NCBI RefSeq assembly: GCF_018919385.1
Contig: NZ_JAHLMF010000004.1
Location: forward strand, 124,001-188,000
Source: Geomonas diazotrophica
Lineage (GTDB): Bacteria; Desulfobacterota; Desulfuromonadia; Geobacterales; Geobacteraceae
Direction: 5' to 3'
DNA length: 64,000 nt
Below are positions 46,052-54,599 of this stretch, piece by piece. The notes under the pieces were generated by a model. The model saw nothing but the letters and a program-made list of their open reading frames with translations. It was not told the origin of the DNA and did no database searches. The first letter of the stretch is position 1. Every line of letters starts with the position of its first letter. The position numbers and the translations under genes were made by a program.

Positions 46052-46474
46052 ATGAGGGTTTCAAGCACCATTATCGCGGCGGTGTGCATGATATTACTGG
46101 TCAATGCTGGAGCCTGCCTGGCCATCGACCAATCGATTTGTACTCCCGGCGAGATCGCCTACTATCCTGGCGGGCAATTGAAATCCTGCACACTGAAGGA
46201 TGATGTCATCGTAAGTGGCGTTAAATGCAAGCAGTATGCGTCCGTCACCCTGTATCAGTCAGGAACCCTTCAAAGTTGCGTCACAAGCGACTATTTCAAT
46301 TACGGAGATATTACCTGCAACCAGTACGGCCTGGTCAGTTTCCATGCAAACGGCAAACTGGACACCTGCAATCTTTCCAAATCGCTGACCATCGACGGCA
46401 AGACCTGCGCCGCATTCGAAAACATCTCGCTTTTCGAAAACGGGAAACTGAAGTCCTGCAGCGCCCCTCATTGA
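46052..46474 (+). CDS. Secreted protein of four cysteine-bounded 30-residue repeats
   Basis: This 140-residue protein has a signal peptide (cleavage near CLA-IDQ). Four repeats of about 30 residues follow. Each begins with a Cys and holds a (V/I)x(F/L/Y)xxxGxLxSC core (YPGGQLKSC, YQSGTLQSC, HANGKLDTC, FENGKLKSC). The pattern resembles MORN-like beta-hairpin repeats, and the paired cysteines could be disulfides. GGGAGG precedes the ATG. It follows the BON and DUF5670 genes. No family is named with confidence. Confidence 0.78.
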   Translation: MRVSSTIIAAVCMILLVNAGACLAIDQSICTPGEIAYYPGGQLKSCTLKDDVIVSGVKCKQYASVTLYQSGTLQSCVTSDYFNYGDITCNQYGLVSFHANGKLDTCNLSKSLTIDGKTCAAFENISLFENGKLKSCSAPH

Positions 46475-46535
46475 CCGGCGCCGGCCACCTGTGACAGGAG
46501 GCGGGAAGAGGCCGTAGCGTAGCGCTCCGGAACCG

Positions 46536-46886
46536 TTACAGCAAGCGCAGGAACCGATCGATAAACCACTCCCCCACCCTGTGGACAAGGGACCTTCTTT
46601 CCCCCTCTTCAAGCAGAATCGGCTTGGAACCGGCCAGATCCTTTGGAAACATATGCCTTGAGTGCGAGGTCCTTGTTAAGACAACCGCATTCACCTCGTC
46701 ATTGCTTAACAGGCTCAGGTAGTCCAAGTAGTTGCCCCCCGTGGACGATACTCCTTCTATAACCTTAGCTTCACTCGTAAAAAGGAGTTGCTGGGCCCGC
46801 CCCTGCCTTAAAAAGTCCCCAATAATGCTACCGTTGTGGGTGCCAGCTTGGAATCGGTGACGCCGGACCTCCGACCCCGGGTGCAC
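46536..46886 (-). CDS. Hypothetical open frame, uncertain
   Basis: This 116-residue frame ends PILLEEGERRSLVHRVGEWFIDRFLRLL. Composition is protein-like in the second half, but there is no ribosome site before the GTG, and the first 25 residues look random. It may be a gene remnant. No family recognised. Confidence 0.3.
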   Translation of the reverse strand: MHPGSEVRRHRFQAGTHNGSIIGDFLRQGRAQQLLFTSEAKVIEGVSSTGGNYLDYLSLLSNDEVNAVVLTRTSHSRHMFPKDLAGSKPILLEEGERRSLVHRVGEWFIDRFLRLL

Positions 46887-47238
46887 GTTAACCTACGGGA
46901 TCAGGTCCTATGCAAGGAGCCGATGGGGAACCTACATGCCGAAGCATGTCGCTTTATAAGAATATGTGCATAAAACTGAATTTATATTAAAAGGGAAAAT
47001 GCAGCCGATCCTTGAGTAGGGAACGAGTCACAGAGTGCAGCCACCTTAAGTATAACTGTCATATGTAGCAGCATAAAATTTTGGCATTAGTCATATACGG
47101 AAATGGGTGTTATCATAAAATGCGAATCCAAAAACCATCCTACTATTTAATGTACACAAACAAATGTTAGATTTGTTTTAATAATTTAAACATCTGTGTA
47201 AATTTTTGCCCTGAGTATTGGGACACAAGAGGTGACAG
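46887..47238. other. AT-rich upstream region of the PAS sigma-54 activator gene
   Basis: About 350 bp, clearly more AT-rich than the surroundings, with one dyad at 47056. I found no -24/-12 promoter with correct spacing, so the activator gene may use a housekeeping promoter. Confidence 0.45.
47056..47071 (+). promoter_or_regulatory. Single dyad site upstream of the activator gene
   Basis: CTGTCATATGTAGCAG shares 14 contiguous bases (GTCATATGTAGCAG) with the reverse complement of the site at 50717, upstream of the paralogous gene. No partner at 18 bp was seen, so this may be an autoregulatory operator. Confidence 0.55.
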
Positions 47239-49002
47239 ATGGGCATTGACAAAAACAAAGGCCTTTTGAATACGATCGCCAAAAAACGCCCCACCGGACA
47301 GCACCGGTTAAGTGCCCAATCGGTTGCATCGCCCCCGCTGACAAAGGAGGCGATGCTGAGGCTTGTTCAGCAGCTTGAAATCCACCAGATCGAACTTGAA
47401 TCGCAGAACGAGGAGTTGCGCCGGGCCAGAGAAGCGCTTGAGGTCTCGCGCAACAGCTACGCAGAACTCTACGACTTTGCCCCCGCAGGCTATTTCACCT
47501 TCGATGTCAACGGGGTGATTCGGCAGGTAAACCTTACCGGCGCCAATCTATTGGGGGTGGAACGGCACCTGCTGGTAGACACGCCCTTCACCCGGTATAT
47601 CGCCGACGCACAAGGAAGGGAGCTTTTCCCCCGGCACCTGGCAAATGTCGCCCAGAATTCGAGTCTACAGCAGTGTGAAATCAGGCTCAAAGGGAAAGGC
47701 GATTCTATCGTCTACACCCAGTTTCGCAGCGTCAGGGTCGACGACAGCAGCAGCTCGCATATCCGTATCTTTTGCTCGGTGGTTGACGGTACCATTGCCA
47801 GGCGCCTGAAGGAGGACCTGCAAAAGTCTCATGACAATTTCGAGTCAACCGTGTCGGAGAGGACCGGAGAACTGGCGAGGGCAAATCAGATGCTCGCACG
47901 GGAAGTTGAGGAACGCAAGAAGACGGAGGAGTCGCTCCAAGATGCCTGTTCCGAGATAAAGCGTCTGAAGGACCGGCTCCAGGCCGAAAACATCTACCTG
48001 CAGCAAGAGGTTGCCCGGCAGTACAACAGCTGCGAGATTATCGGACAAAGCGAAGCCCTTTCGCAGGTAATGGCCCGTATAGAACAGGTAGCCCCCATGG
48101 ATGCGACGGTTCTCCTGCAGGGCGAGACCGGTACCGGCAAGGGAATGGCGGCGCGGGCCATCCACAGAAGCTCTGCCCGCAGAGAGCGCCCCATGATAAC
48201 GGTCAACTGCACTACGCTGCCGGCTACCCTTGTAGAGAGCGAGCTTTTCGGGCGGGAAAAGGGGGCTTTCACTGGGGCTTTTGCAAGGCAGATCGGGCGC
48301 TTCGAACTGGCCGACGGCGGCACCATATTCCTTGACGAAATCGGCGATTTGCCGCTTGAGTTGCAAAGCAAACTGCTCAGGGTCATCCAGGACGGGGAGT
48401 TCGAGCGATTGGGCGCCAACCATACCATTAAGACCGATGTACGTATCATCGCGGCTACCAACCGAAATCTGGAACAGGAAATCCGGACCGGCAGGTTCCG
48501 GGAAGACCTCTACTACCGGCTCAACGTATTTCCGATCTCGATGCCACCACTTAGGCAGCGCAGTGAAGACATACCGCTGCTGGTTGATTTTTTCCTCGCC
48601 AAGTTCAACAAGAAAATCGGCAGGGAGATCACAACCGTACCGAGTGAGACCATGCGTACCTTGCAGAAATACCACTGGCCCGGCAACGTGCGGGAATTGG
48701 AGAGTGTAATCGAGCGGGCGGTAATCACAAGCCAAGGGAGCACGCTGCAGGTACTGGACCAGTTCAACAATTTCCGCATGAAAGAGGATGCAGCAAATAA
48801 CACAGGGCAGACATCGAATGAAGAGAGGGAGGGGGGGGAAGATATCAAAACCCTCGTCGATCTGGAACGCGACTACATCCTCGGTGTGCTGCTGAAAACA
48901 GGTTGGCGCATCGAGGGAGCCAGTGGCGCGGCAGGGATACTCGGACTCAATGCCAGCACCCTGCGCGCCCGTATGCGGAAATTCGGAATCATCCGTAAAT
49001 AG
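47239..49002 (+). CDS. PAS-domain sigma-54-dependent activator (no receiver domain)
   Basis: This 587-residue protein has an N-terminal coiled segment and PAS domain ([31 protein letters not shown]), then a coiled-coil linker. The AAA+ domain has Walker A GETGTGKG (295-302), an intact GAFTGA (342-347) and Walker B IFLDEIG (D366). A Fis-type HTH ([25 protein letters not shown]) completes it. Control is by the PAS signal rather than phosphorylation. Its HTH is nearly the same as that of the defective paralogue at 49425, so both should bind the dyads of this region. It is the best candidate activator of the six promoters. Confidence 0.92.
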   Translation: MGIDKNKGLLNTIAKKRPTGQHRLSAQSVASPPLTKEAMLRLVQQLEIHQIELESQNEELRRAREALEVSRNSYAELYDFAPAGYFTFDVNGVIRQVNLTGANLLGVERHLLVDTPFTRYIADAQGRELFPRHLANVAQNSSLQQCEIRLKGKGDSIVYTQFRSVRVDDSSSSHIRIFCSVVDGTIARRLKEDLQKSHDNFESTVSERTGELARANQMLAREVEERKKTEESLQDACSEIKRLKDRLQAENIYLQQEVARQYNSCEIIGQSEALSQVMARIEQVAPMDATVLLQGETGTGKGMAARAIHRSSARRERPMITVNCTTLPATLVESELFGREKGAFTGAFARQIGRFELADGGTIFLDEIGDLPLELQSKLLRVIQDGEFERLGANHTIKTDVRIIAATNRNLEQEIRTGRFREDLYYRLNVFPISMPPLRQRSEDIPLLVDFFLAKFNKKIGREITTVPSETMRTLQKYHWPGNVRELESVIERAVITSQGSTLQVLDQFNNFRMKEDAANNTGQTSNEEREGGEDIKTLVDLERDYILGVLLKTGWRIEGASGAAGILGLNASTLRARMRKFGIIRK

Positions 49003-49011
49003 TTGGCAACT

Positions 49012-49254
49012 TCATGGCTTATGCTTCGATTCTTGATCGCGCTTTAACTTCCTGCAGCCTTCTATCAGTGCAATTTTCTGGGTCTCGATGGCTGCCTCAC
49101 AGGAACGTTCATCTTCGGCGGTCAATGGCGCTGTACCGTTTCTCGACTCAAGCAGGTTTTCTATATTAGACTCGATCCCTCGTACGAACCCGATGAATTC
49201 TCTATATTGTCTTTCTTTGATGTCTTCTGTCTTGTCCTTGATGCTGATATCCAT
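49012..49254 (-). CDS. Small helical protein, hypothetical
   Basis: This 80-residue, highly charged protein starts MDISIKDKTEDIKERQYREFIGF and is helical throughout, with two cysteines. AAAGGAG precedes the ATG. It lies between the two convergent activator paralogues. No family recognised. Confidence 0.7.
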   Translation of the reverse strand: MDISIKDKTEDIKERQYREFIGFVRGIESNIENLLESRNGTAPLTAEDERSCEAAIETQKIALIEGCRKLKRDQESKHKP

Positions 49255-49381
49255 GGCAGTCTCCTTTTATTGGTATTCCTGGTCCTACGCCTTGCGTTTC
49301 GTGCCGGCGCAGTATGAATTGTCGAGGTAGCGGGACAGGTTGGCGAACCCGCCCTGGATTGCCGGCTCAGGGGATAGGGGA

Positions 49382-49397
49382 GCGATATATGTGACAG
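49382..49397. promoter_or_regulatory. Weak dyad-like site
   Basis: GCGATATATGTGACAG matches the regional dyad in 11 of 16 positions against the CCGTCATATGTAGCAG form. No partner and no -24/-12 promoter at the usual distance. Confidence 0.3.
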
Positions 49398-49424
49398 TCG
49401 TTGGGCAGGCAAACAGTTGATCCT

Positions 49425-50546
49425 TCACTGGTCACGCCTGTACTGGCGCAGGATGCCGAATTTCCGCATCCGTGCCCGAAGCGTGCTGGGATTAAGCCCG
49501 AGGAGTACGGCCGCTCCGCGATCCCCCTCGATGCGCCAACCTGTTTTTTGCAGCACGTTGAAGATGTAGCCACGTTCCAGTTCGGCAAGTGCCTTGATCT
49601 CCATCTCCCCAGTACGAATGATGCCGGACTTTTCCCAAACCTGCAGTTCGCCCCCATGGCCGGTGATCAACGCCCGCTCGATGATGTTCTCGAGCTCCCT
49701 GACGTTTCCGGGCCAGTGGTAAGACTGCAGGTCGCCTAGTGTAGCGCTGGAGACGCTTGCTGCCTTCTTGCCGATTTGCCCGTAGTGTTTGGCAAGGAAA
49801 TGATCTACGAGCAGCGGGATGTCTTCTTTGCGCTTCCGAAGGGGGGGGATGGTGATGGGAAATGCGCTGAGGCGGCAGAACAGGTCCCCCCGAAACCTGC
49901 CAGCCCGAACCTCCGGCTCCAAGTCCCGGTTGCTTGCCACAATGACCCGCACATCGACCTTTATGGTGCGAGGGCTGTCCATACGCTGGAGTTCCCCGTC
50001 CTGGATGAGTCGGAGCAGTCTCCCCTGCAGTTCCGGTGACAGTTCGGCGATCTCTTCAAGGAGTATCGTGCTTGCATCGGCCAGCTCGAAACGCCCGATC
50101 TGCCGCCCCTCGGCTCCGGCACACTCTCCACTCTCCCACCCGAAGAGCTCGCATTCGACCAGGTTCGGAGGCAGTGCCGCTAGGTTGACCGTGACCATAG
50201 GCCGGTCCCTGCGAGAGCTTTTGTTGTGGATGGCGTGTGCCGCTACTCTCTTCCCCGTGCCGGCCTCTCCAATCAGCAGCACCGTCGTATTCAGGAAAGC
50301 TGCCTGTTCGACCCTCCGCAGGAGCTGCAAAATGGCGTTGCTTCTACCAATGACCTCGCCGAAGTTATACGTCTTGGCTATCTCCTGCTGCATGTATCTG
50401 TTCTCGGCCTGAAATCTGTCTTTCAAGCGCTTTATCTCCGCATAGGCGCCAAGGAGTGATCCCTCCGCCCTCTTGCGTTCCTCTATCTCCTGGGTCAGCT
50501 GCATATTCGCCCGGGCCAGGTCGTTGAGTCGTCTGTCCACCTCCAT
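49425..50546 (-). CDS. Sigma-54 activator paralogue lacking PAS and GAFTGA (probable antagonist)
   Basis: This 373-residue paralogue of the 47239 protein starts at the coiled-coil linker, so it has no sensor domain. Walker A is present (GEAGTGKR, 93-100), but the GAFTGA loop reads GECAGA (140-145) and the Walker B aspartate is Glu (LLEEIAE). Contact with sigma-54 should therefore fail. The HTH ([25 protein letters not shown]) is kept. The gene has a perfect -24/-12 promoter and paired dyads, so it appears to be a target of its paralogue. I infer a feedback competitor for the same sites; a decayed regulator is the alternative. Confidence 0.87.
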   Translation of the reverse strand: MEVDRRLNDLARANMQLTQEIEERKRAEGSLLGAYAEIKRLKDRFQAENRYMQQEIAKTYNFGEVIGRSNAILQLLRRVEQAAFLNTTVLLIGEAGTGKRVAAHAIHNKSSRRDRPMVTVNLAALPPNLVECELFGWESGECAGAEGRQIGRFELADASTILLEEIAELSPELQGRLLRLIQDGELQRMDSPRTIKVDVRVIVASNRDLEPEVRAGRFRGDLFCRLSAFPITIPPLRKRKEDIPLLVDHFLAKHYGQIGKKAASVSSATLGDLQSYHWPGNVRELENIIERALITGHGGELQVWEKSGIIRTGEMEIKALAELERGYIFNVLQKTGWRIEGDRGAAVLLGLNPSTLRARMRKFGILRQYRRDQ

Positions 50547-50586
50547 CCACCTCCACCCCCTCTCCGCTTCCCGTCAGGGAGGATTT

Positions 50587-50602
50587 CGCAACATGCGTGC
50601 CA
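50587..50602 (-). promoter_or_regulatory. Sigma-54 promoter of the defective paralogue
   Basis: On the minus strand TGGCACG-CATG-TTGCG, exact GG-N10-GC spacing, about 40 bp before the ATG at 50546. Confidence 0.85.
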
Positions 50603-50698
50603 GACAAAGCCGCCTGTGATGGAGGGTTCAAGCTGCCGATTAAACAGGGAAAAACCAGAGAAGGGATTCGGTGGGAGAGATAAGGCGTCGAGGGGAAT

Positions 50699-50732
50699 CC
50701 GTCAGGTTTACCATAACTGCTACATATGACGG
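50699..50732 (-). promoter_or_regulatory. Pair of dyad sites upstream of the defective paralogue
   Basis: CCGTCAGGTTTACCAT (50699) and CTGCTACATATGACGG (50717) lie 18 bp apart. The nearer one is centred about 106 bp from the -24 GG. Confidence 0.65.
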
Positions 50733-50859
50733 AGAGCCTTATGGCAGATGTTGGCGGGTGAGACCGATAAGGGGTGAAATCTTCAGCGGTAGCGGAAGCA
50801 ATTGGCTTGACTTCGATCCTGAACCCAGCGCGCCGCTGGGAGATTAACCAACTGCCAAA

Positions 50860-51792
50860 TTATAACGAACTCCCTGCTGCAACAAGCTTCTCAAGCCTCG
50901 CAATTTCCTCGCGCAAACCCGCCTCCAGGGCCTTGGCAGCGGTGATATCGGAAAAGGTGATCACCACCCCGTCGATTACCTCCTCCATGGTGCGGTAAGG
51001 CATGATGCGCACCAGATACCACCCCCCGTCGGCGGTGGCAATCTGCCTCTCAGAAAAGACCAGAGTCCGCAGTACCTCCTCCGCCTCCTCGATGATCTCA
51101 GGATAGTGCAGGTGGCTCACGATGTCACCCAGAGGACGCCCCACGTCACCCGGGATCAGCTTGAAAAGTTTATTGACCCCCTTGGTAAAGCGCCGGATGC
51201 GGAATTCGTTGTCCAGGAAGATGGTAGCTATTTCCGTGGAGTTCAAAAGATTCCTCATGTCGTTGTTTATCCGCGCGAGCTCGTCCATCTTCGACTGCTG
51301 CTCGGCGTTCACCGTCTGCAGCTCTTCGTTTAATGACTGCATCTCCTCCTTGGACGTGGTCAGCTCCTCGTTGGTGGACTGGAGCTCTTCGTTGGTGGAT
51401 TGAAGCTCTTCGTTGGCTGACTTCAGCTCTTCTTGCGAGGACTGCATCTCCTCGCAGGTGGTCTGCAGCCTTCCCCGCAACTGCTGGAGTTCCTGCTCCA
51501 ACTCGAGAACCCTGGCGTGATCGGATAGAGAGCCCTTGGCCCTAGTCGACCGTTTCCCCCCTGGAGTTGTAGCCTGGTCGATAAAAACGATCATCACCAT
51601 CCCACTGAGCACCTCCGGCTCTTCTATGGCCCGGACGGTGACGTCAACGGTCTGCGTACTGCCCCCCTCAGCGATCTTGACCCCCTTGAGGATAACGGCC
51701 TCCTTTTGCCGGAGTGCCTTCTCGAACGCGATCCTCAGATCATAACTGAGTCCTTCGCGCGCCATGGCGAAGATATTCCAACCTTCACTCAC
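50860..51792 (-). CDS. Coiled-coil/PAS fragment of a CheB-CheR-PAS fusion protein
   Basis: This 310-residue protein begins inside a PAS-like region (WNIFAMAREGLSYDLRIAFEKALRQ). The repetitive coiled coil typical of CheB/CheR fusion proteins follows (EELKSANEELQSTNEELQSTNEEL). A PAS_10-type domain is next (NLLNSTEIATIFLDNEFRIRRFTKGVNKLFKLIPGDVGRPL), then a short coil. The methylesterase and methyltransferase domains are absent upstream. The GTG start has no good ribosome site. It is either a truncated remnant or a separate adaptor protein. Confidence 0.7.
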   Translation of the reverse strand: MSEGWNIFAMAREGLSYDLRIAFEKALRQKEAVILKGVKIAEGGSTQTVDVTVRAIEEPEVLSGMVMIVFIDQATTPGGKRSTRAKGSLSDHARVLELEQELQQLRGRLQTTCEEMQSSQEELKSANEELQSTNEELQSTNEELTTSKEEMQSLNEELQTVNAEQQSKMDELARINNDMRNLLNSTEIATIFLDNEFRIRRFTKGVNKLFKLIPGDVGRPLGDIVSHLHYPEIIEEAEEVLRTLVFSERQIATADGGWYLVRIMPYRTMEEVIDGVVITFSDITAAKALEAGLREEIARLEKLVAAGSSL

Positions 51793-51884
51793 ATCCGCTT
51801 GATGGGCGCCTGGTCATACAAAGGTTCTCTTGGCGAAGAAGGCAAGCACTGCTATATTGAGAGAATAATTATCAACTGTTAAGC

Positions 51885-52175
51885 TTATTTTATTTTCATC
51901 ACTGCGTCATGCAGGATGGTTCTGATCTCACCCAGGACCTGCTCAGTCCCCACTTTCAGATCCTCCCATTCGTCATCGCTTGCAACCGCAATCCTCTGCA
52001 ACCGTTCACTTGCATCATCGTACTTGCGCTGCAAAGCCGCGATGGCTTGATGGTAATCCGAACTGGACTCCGCGGTGGCGGCGCTCGCCACCTTGTCCTT
52101 TAGCCGGTCGATCTGGTTATTCCATTCCACCATCTGCGCCGAGAGTTTCTCCACATACTCTTTTTGCTTGTCCAT
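51885..52175 (-). CDS. Coiled-coil protein, sll1863-like stress-response family
   Basis: This 96-residue protein starts MDKQKEYVEKLSAQMVEWNNQIDRLKDKV and contains DDEWEDLKVGTEQVLGEI. It is a charged coiled coil of the type annotated as sll1863 family stress protein. ATG 52175 follows GGGAGGAGG. A -24/-12 promoter lies about 70 bp upstream, with paired dyads further out. Exact role unknown. Confidence 0.8.
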   Translation of the reverse strand: MDKQKEYVEKLSAQMVEWNNQIDRLKDKVASAATAESSSDYHQAIAALQRKYDDASERLQRIAVASDDEWEDLKVGTEQVLGEIRTILHDAVMKIK

Positions 52176-52242
52176 GTGTACCTCCTCCCACGCTGCCATA
52201 CTGAACAAACCAGGTATTTCTTACTTTAAGAAGCTCTGAGGT

Positions 52243-52257
52243 ACAACTAACGTGCCA
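52243..52257 (-). promoter_or_regulatory. Sigma-54 promoter of the coiled-coil stress gene
   Basis: On the minus strand TGGCACG-TTAG-TTGT. The -24 box is perfect and the -12 box has T for C. The first 14 bases equal those of the promoter at 55826. Confidence 0.75.
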
Positions 52258-52351
52258 GTTAAAACTCCTGACGTCTTAGAAGCTAAGACCTTGATATACT
52301 GCATATCCGCGAACTTTACCAATCACTGAGCACGGTAGCCGCCCAACAAAT

Positions 52352-52385
52352 CTGTCGTATTTGGCGGTGCCGCAACATATGGAGG
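52352..52385 (-). promoter_or_regulatory. Pair of dyad sites upstream of the coiled-coil stress gene
   Basis: CTGTCGTATTTGGCGG (52352) and CCGCAACATATGGAGG (52370) lie 18 bp apart. The nearer one is centred about 104 bp from the -24 GG at 52256. Confidence 0.6.
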
Positions 52386-52466
52386 CCTGCCGGCGTAACG
52401 CGCGAGTTGCCATTGGCTGGGTCTCAAAAGAACCGGGATACCTTCTACCGCTAAGATAGCCGTAGG

Positions 52467-52500
52467 CCGTCATATGTCCCAGTTATGTCAAACATGACGG
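52467..52500 (+). promoter_or_regulatory. Pair of dyad sites upstream of the 52667 gene
   Basis: CCGTCATATGTCCCAG (52467) and ATGTCAAACATGACGG (52485) lie 18 bp apart. The nearer one is centred about 107 bp from the -24 GG at 52599. Confidence 0.6.
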
Positions 52501-52597
52501 ATCAGTTACGCCTGGATTTCGGCACCATCCCGACCCCCTTTCCAAATAGTCCCCTCATTTCAGATGATTTCGCTCTCGCTCTCCCTCGGGTCGTCTC

Positions 52598-52613
52598 TGG
52601 CGTGAAAGTTGCG
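52598..52613 (+). promoter_or_regulatory. Sigma-54 promoter of the 52667 gene
   Basis: TGGCGTG-AAAG-TTGCG, GG-N10-GC spacing exact, about 55 bp before the ATG. Confidence 0.75.
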
Positions 52614-52666
52614 AAGTCCCCTCTCAGCAGCAGACCAGTGAATTGTGATCTCACAAGGGAGAAGCT

Positions 52667-52984
52667 ATGCAATCAGTCAGGATATCAGTCGACTTGTTTA
52701 CAGCGCTCACCGGGGCACTGTTAACCATCAGTCCCATGACTTCGAGAGCGGCAGAACATGCACCAAATGCTTACGGTGAACCGTCTGCAACGTATGCCCC
52801 GGAACAAGTCTTCACCCCGGACGTCGGTGTAGCGGCCTGGAGTGATCTGTCGGTGGAAAGCGATGTCGTGAGGCACGCGAAAGAAAGGATCCCACATGGA
52901 GGTTCCGAACAAGACGATCTCTCCGGAGCGCTGCTGGAGGAAATGGTCAAAATGGACCAGGGCCAGCCTGTAAAAAGACCATGA
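52667..52984 (+). CDS. Small secreted hypothetical protein
   Basis: This 105-residue protein has an N-terminal hydrophobic signal (LFTALTGALLTISPMTSRA, likely cleavage near AAE). The remainder is short, acidic and without recognised domains. AAGGGAGAA precedes the ATG. It is 36 bp before the histidine kinase gene and probably co-transcribed from the sigma-54 promoter at 52598. It might be the signal partner of the kinase, but that is a guess from position. Confidence 0.65.
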   Translation: MQSVRISVDLFTALTGALLTISPMTSRAAEHAPNAYGEPSATYAPEQVFTPDVGVAAWSDLSVESDVVRHAKERIPHGGSEQDDLSGALLEEMVKMDQGQPVKRP

Positions 52985-53020
52985 CCACTGAGCCGCAGCC
53001 GCTCCCGGAAAGGACATCAT

Positions 53021-53896
53021 ATGCGCATGGAAACTGAGACGCTCGGAAAGGGCCAAAAGCAGATACATGGAGACCGGGTGCCTAATGAAGTGAAAAGCCA
53101 GCAGGGCGGAGCCTCGCCATGGCGCCGCCCTGCGCAGGACCAGATCCGCGCTCTCCCCCCTGAGAATGAGCTCCCCCTGAGCCACGCCGATCAGCCGCGC
53201 GTGCAGCAGGAGTTGCAACTCATGACCGAGGCCAATAGCGATCTGGAGGCATTCAACGCCACCATTGCCCACGACCTCTGCTCAGCGATTACGGCCATCA
53301 GTGGCTATTGCCAGCTGCTCAGCGAGATTTGCCGGAACCAGCTCGATGACCAGGGGAAGGCATACCTCGAGTGCATCTATGATGCGACACGGGACACGAA
53401 ACAGCTCATCGCGTCCTTGCTCAACTTTTCACGCGTCAGCCGCATCGAGTTGAGCCGGGAAAAAGTAAACTTGAGCGAGATGGCAAAAGTGGTGGCGAAG
53501 CAGCTGAGGCTCTCGTCACCGGCGCGGAGGGTCACCTTCCGAATCGCCCCGGGAATCAGCGTTGAAGGCGACCCTGGACTTTGTCGCAGCGTCCTGGACA
53601 ACCTCATCGGCAACGCCTGGAAGCATAGCATCGGTCGTAAAACGACAGTCATAGAGTTCGGCACGATCCCAATGGCAGGGCAGACGGCCTATTTCGTCCG
53701 GGACAATGGGCCGGGATTTGACATGGCGTTTGCGGACCGGCTCTTTGTCCGTTTCCAGCGCCTGCCCGGGACCACCGCTGAGGGACACGGCATCGGCCTT
53801 GCCACCGTCGACAGAATCGTCAGACGCTACGGCGGCCGGGTCTGGGCCGAGAGCAAACCCGGGGAAGGCGCGACCTTCTTTTTCACCATGGGATGA
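53021..53896 (+). CDS. Soluble histidine kinase
   Basis: This 291-residue protein has HisKA (FNATIAHDLCSAITAISGYCQLL, His in the H-box) and HATPase_c (LDNLIGNAWKHS; RDNGPGFDM; GHGIGLATVDRIVRRYGG). It has no membrane helix and no recognised sensor domain; the first 60 residues are polar and disordered-looking. It resembles the kinase module of phytochrome-type sensors. No response regulator is adjacent. GGAAAGGA precedes the ATG. Confidence 0.87.
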   Translation: MRMETETLGKGQKQIHGDRVPNEVKSQQGGASPWRRPAQDQIRALPPENELPLSHADQPRVQQELQLMTEANSDLEAFNATIAHDLCSAITAISGYCQLLSEICRNQLDDQGKAYLECIYDATRDTKQLIASLLNFSRVSRIELSREKVNLSEMAKVVAKQLRLSSPARRVTFRIAPGISVEGDPGLCRSVLDNLIGNAWKHSIGRKTTVIEFGTIPMAGQTAYFVRDNGPGFDMAFADRLFVRFQRLPGTTAEGHGIGLATVDRIVRRYGGRVWAESKPGEGATFFFTMG

Positions 53897-54000
53897 CCTG
53901 CTGACAACGGATGGTATTTGCATGACCAAGTCTCCAAAGGTCAGGTATCCCAGCTGCTACCGTTGAGACGGGAAATTCGAGCTTGAAAGGAGAGGCCATC

Positions 54001-54315
54001 ATGTTAAAACCGCGTCGCGTTTTGAGACTTATCGCCTGCTTCGCACTGCTAAGCGCATGCCCGGCATACGCTGGTGCGCAGAACCAGGAAAGCACGGGTC
54101 AGTATGTCGACGACTCGGTGATCACGGCCAAGGTGAAGAGCGCCATATTCGGCGACCCCACGCTTAAATTGCTGCAGATAAAGGTAACAACCTACAAGGG
54201 TGTAGTTCAGTTGAGCGGGTTCGTCGATTCGAAGCAGAGTGCCGACAAGGCAGGGGAAGTCGCACGGGAGGTCAAGGGCGTCGTGTCTGTGCAAAACGAC
54301 CTTATCGTGAAATAG
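54001..54315 (+). CDS. BON-domain periplasmic protein (second copy)
   Basis: This 104-residue paralogue of the 45365 protein has one BON domain (DDSVITAKVKSAIFGDPTLKLLQIKVTTYKGVVQLSGFVDSKQSADKAGEVAREVKGVVSVQNDLIVK). Its signal sequence LIACFALLSACPAYAGAQ offers either a lipobox-like Cys or an AYA signal-peptidase site. GAAAGGAG precedes the ATG. It is followed, like its paralogue, by a DUF5670 gene. Confidence 0.92.
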   Translation: MLKPRRVLRLIACFALLSACPAYAGAQNQESTGQYVDDSVITAKVKSAIFGDPTLKLLQIKVTTYKGVVQLSGFVDSKQSADKAGEVAREVKGVVSVQNDLIVK

Positions 54316-54418
54316 CCGTTCATCTCGCTCGACAAAGGAAGACCTGCTCCGGCGGGTCTTCTCGGTTTTTACCACTCGAACGGGTAGCGGGCGCGCACTG
54401 CGCCGCAGGGAGGATCTC

Positions 54419-54568
54419 ATGCTTTGGACAATTTGTCTGATTCTGATAGTTCTGTGGCTTGCGGGGATGGTTACCTCGTACACTATGGGGGGCCTGATCC
54501 ATATCCTGCTGGTCATAGCCATAATCGTCTTGCTGGTGCGCGTCATCCAGGGGCGCAGGGTCCTTTGA
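54419..54568 (+). CDS. Lmo0937-family (DUF5670) small membrane protein (second copy)
   Basis: This 49-residue protein starts MLWTICLILIVLWLAGMVTS and ends QGRRVL. It is nearly identical to the 45775 product. AGGGAGG precedes the ATG. The BON + DUF5670 order is shared by both loci, so the pair was duplicated together. Confidence 0.88.
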   Translation: MLWTICLILIVLWLAGMVTSYTMGGLIHILLVIAIIVLLVRVIQGRRVL

Positions 54569-54599
54569 CCCATGCCGTTGACCATCGAGCCCGAGGAAA

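Noticed and set aside
53909-53924. Sigma-54 promoter for the second BON gene
   Set aside because: CGGATGGTATTTGCAT has only nine bases between GG and GC, lies just past the kinase gene, and no dyad pair sits about 105 bp upstream.
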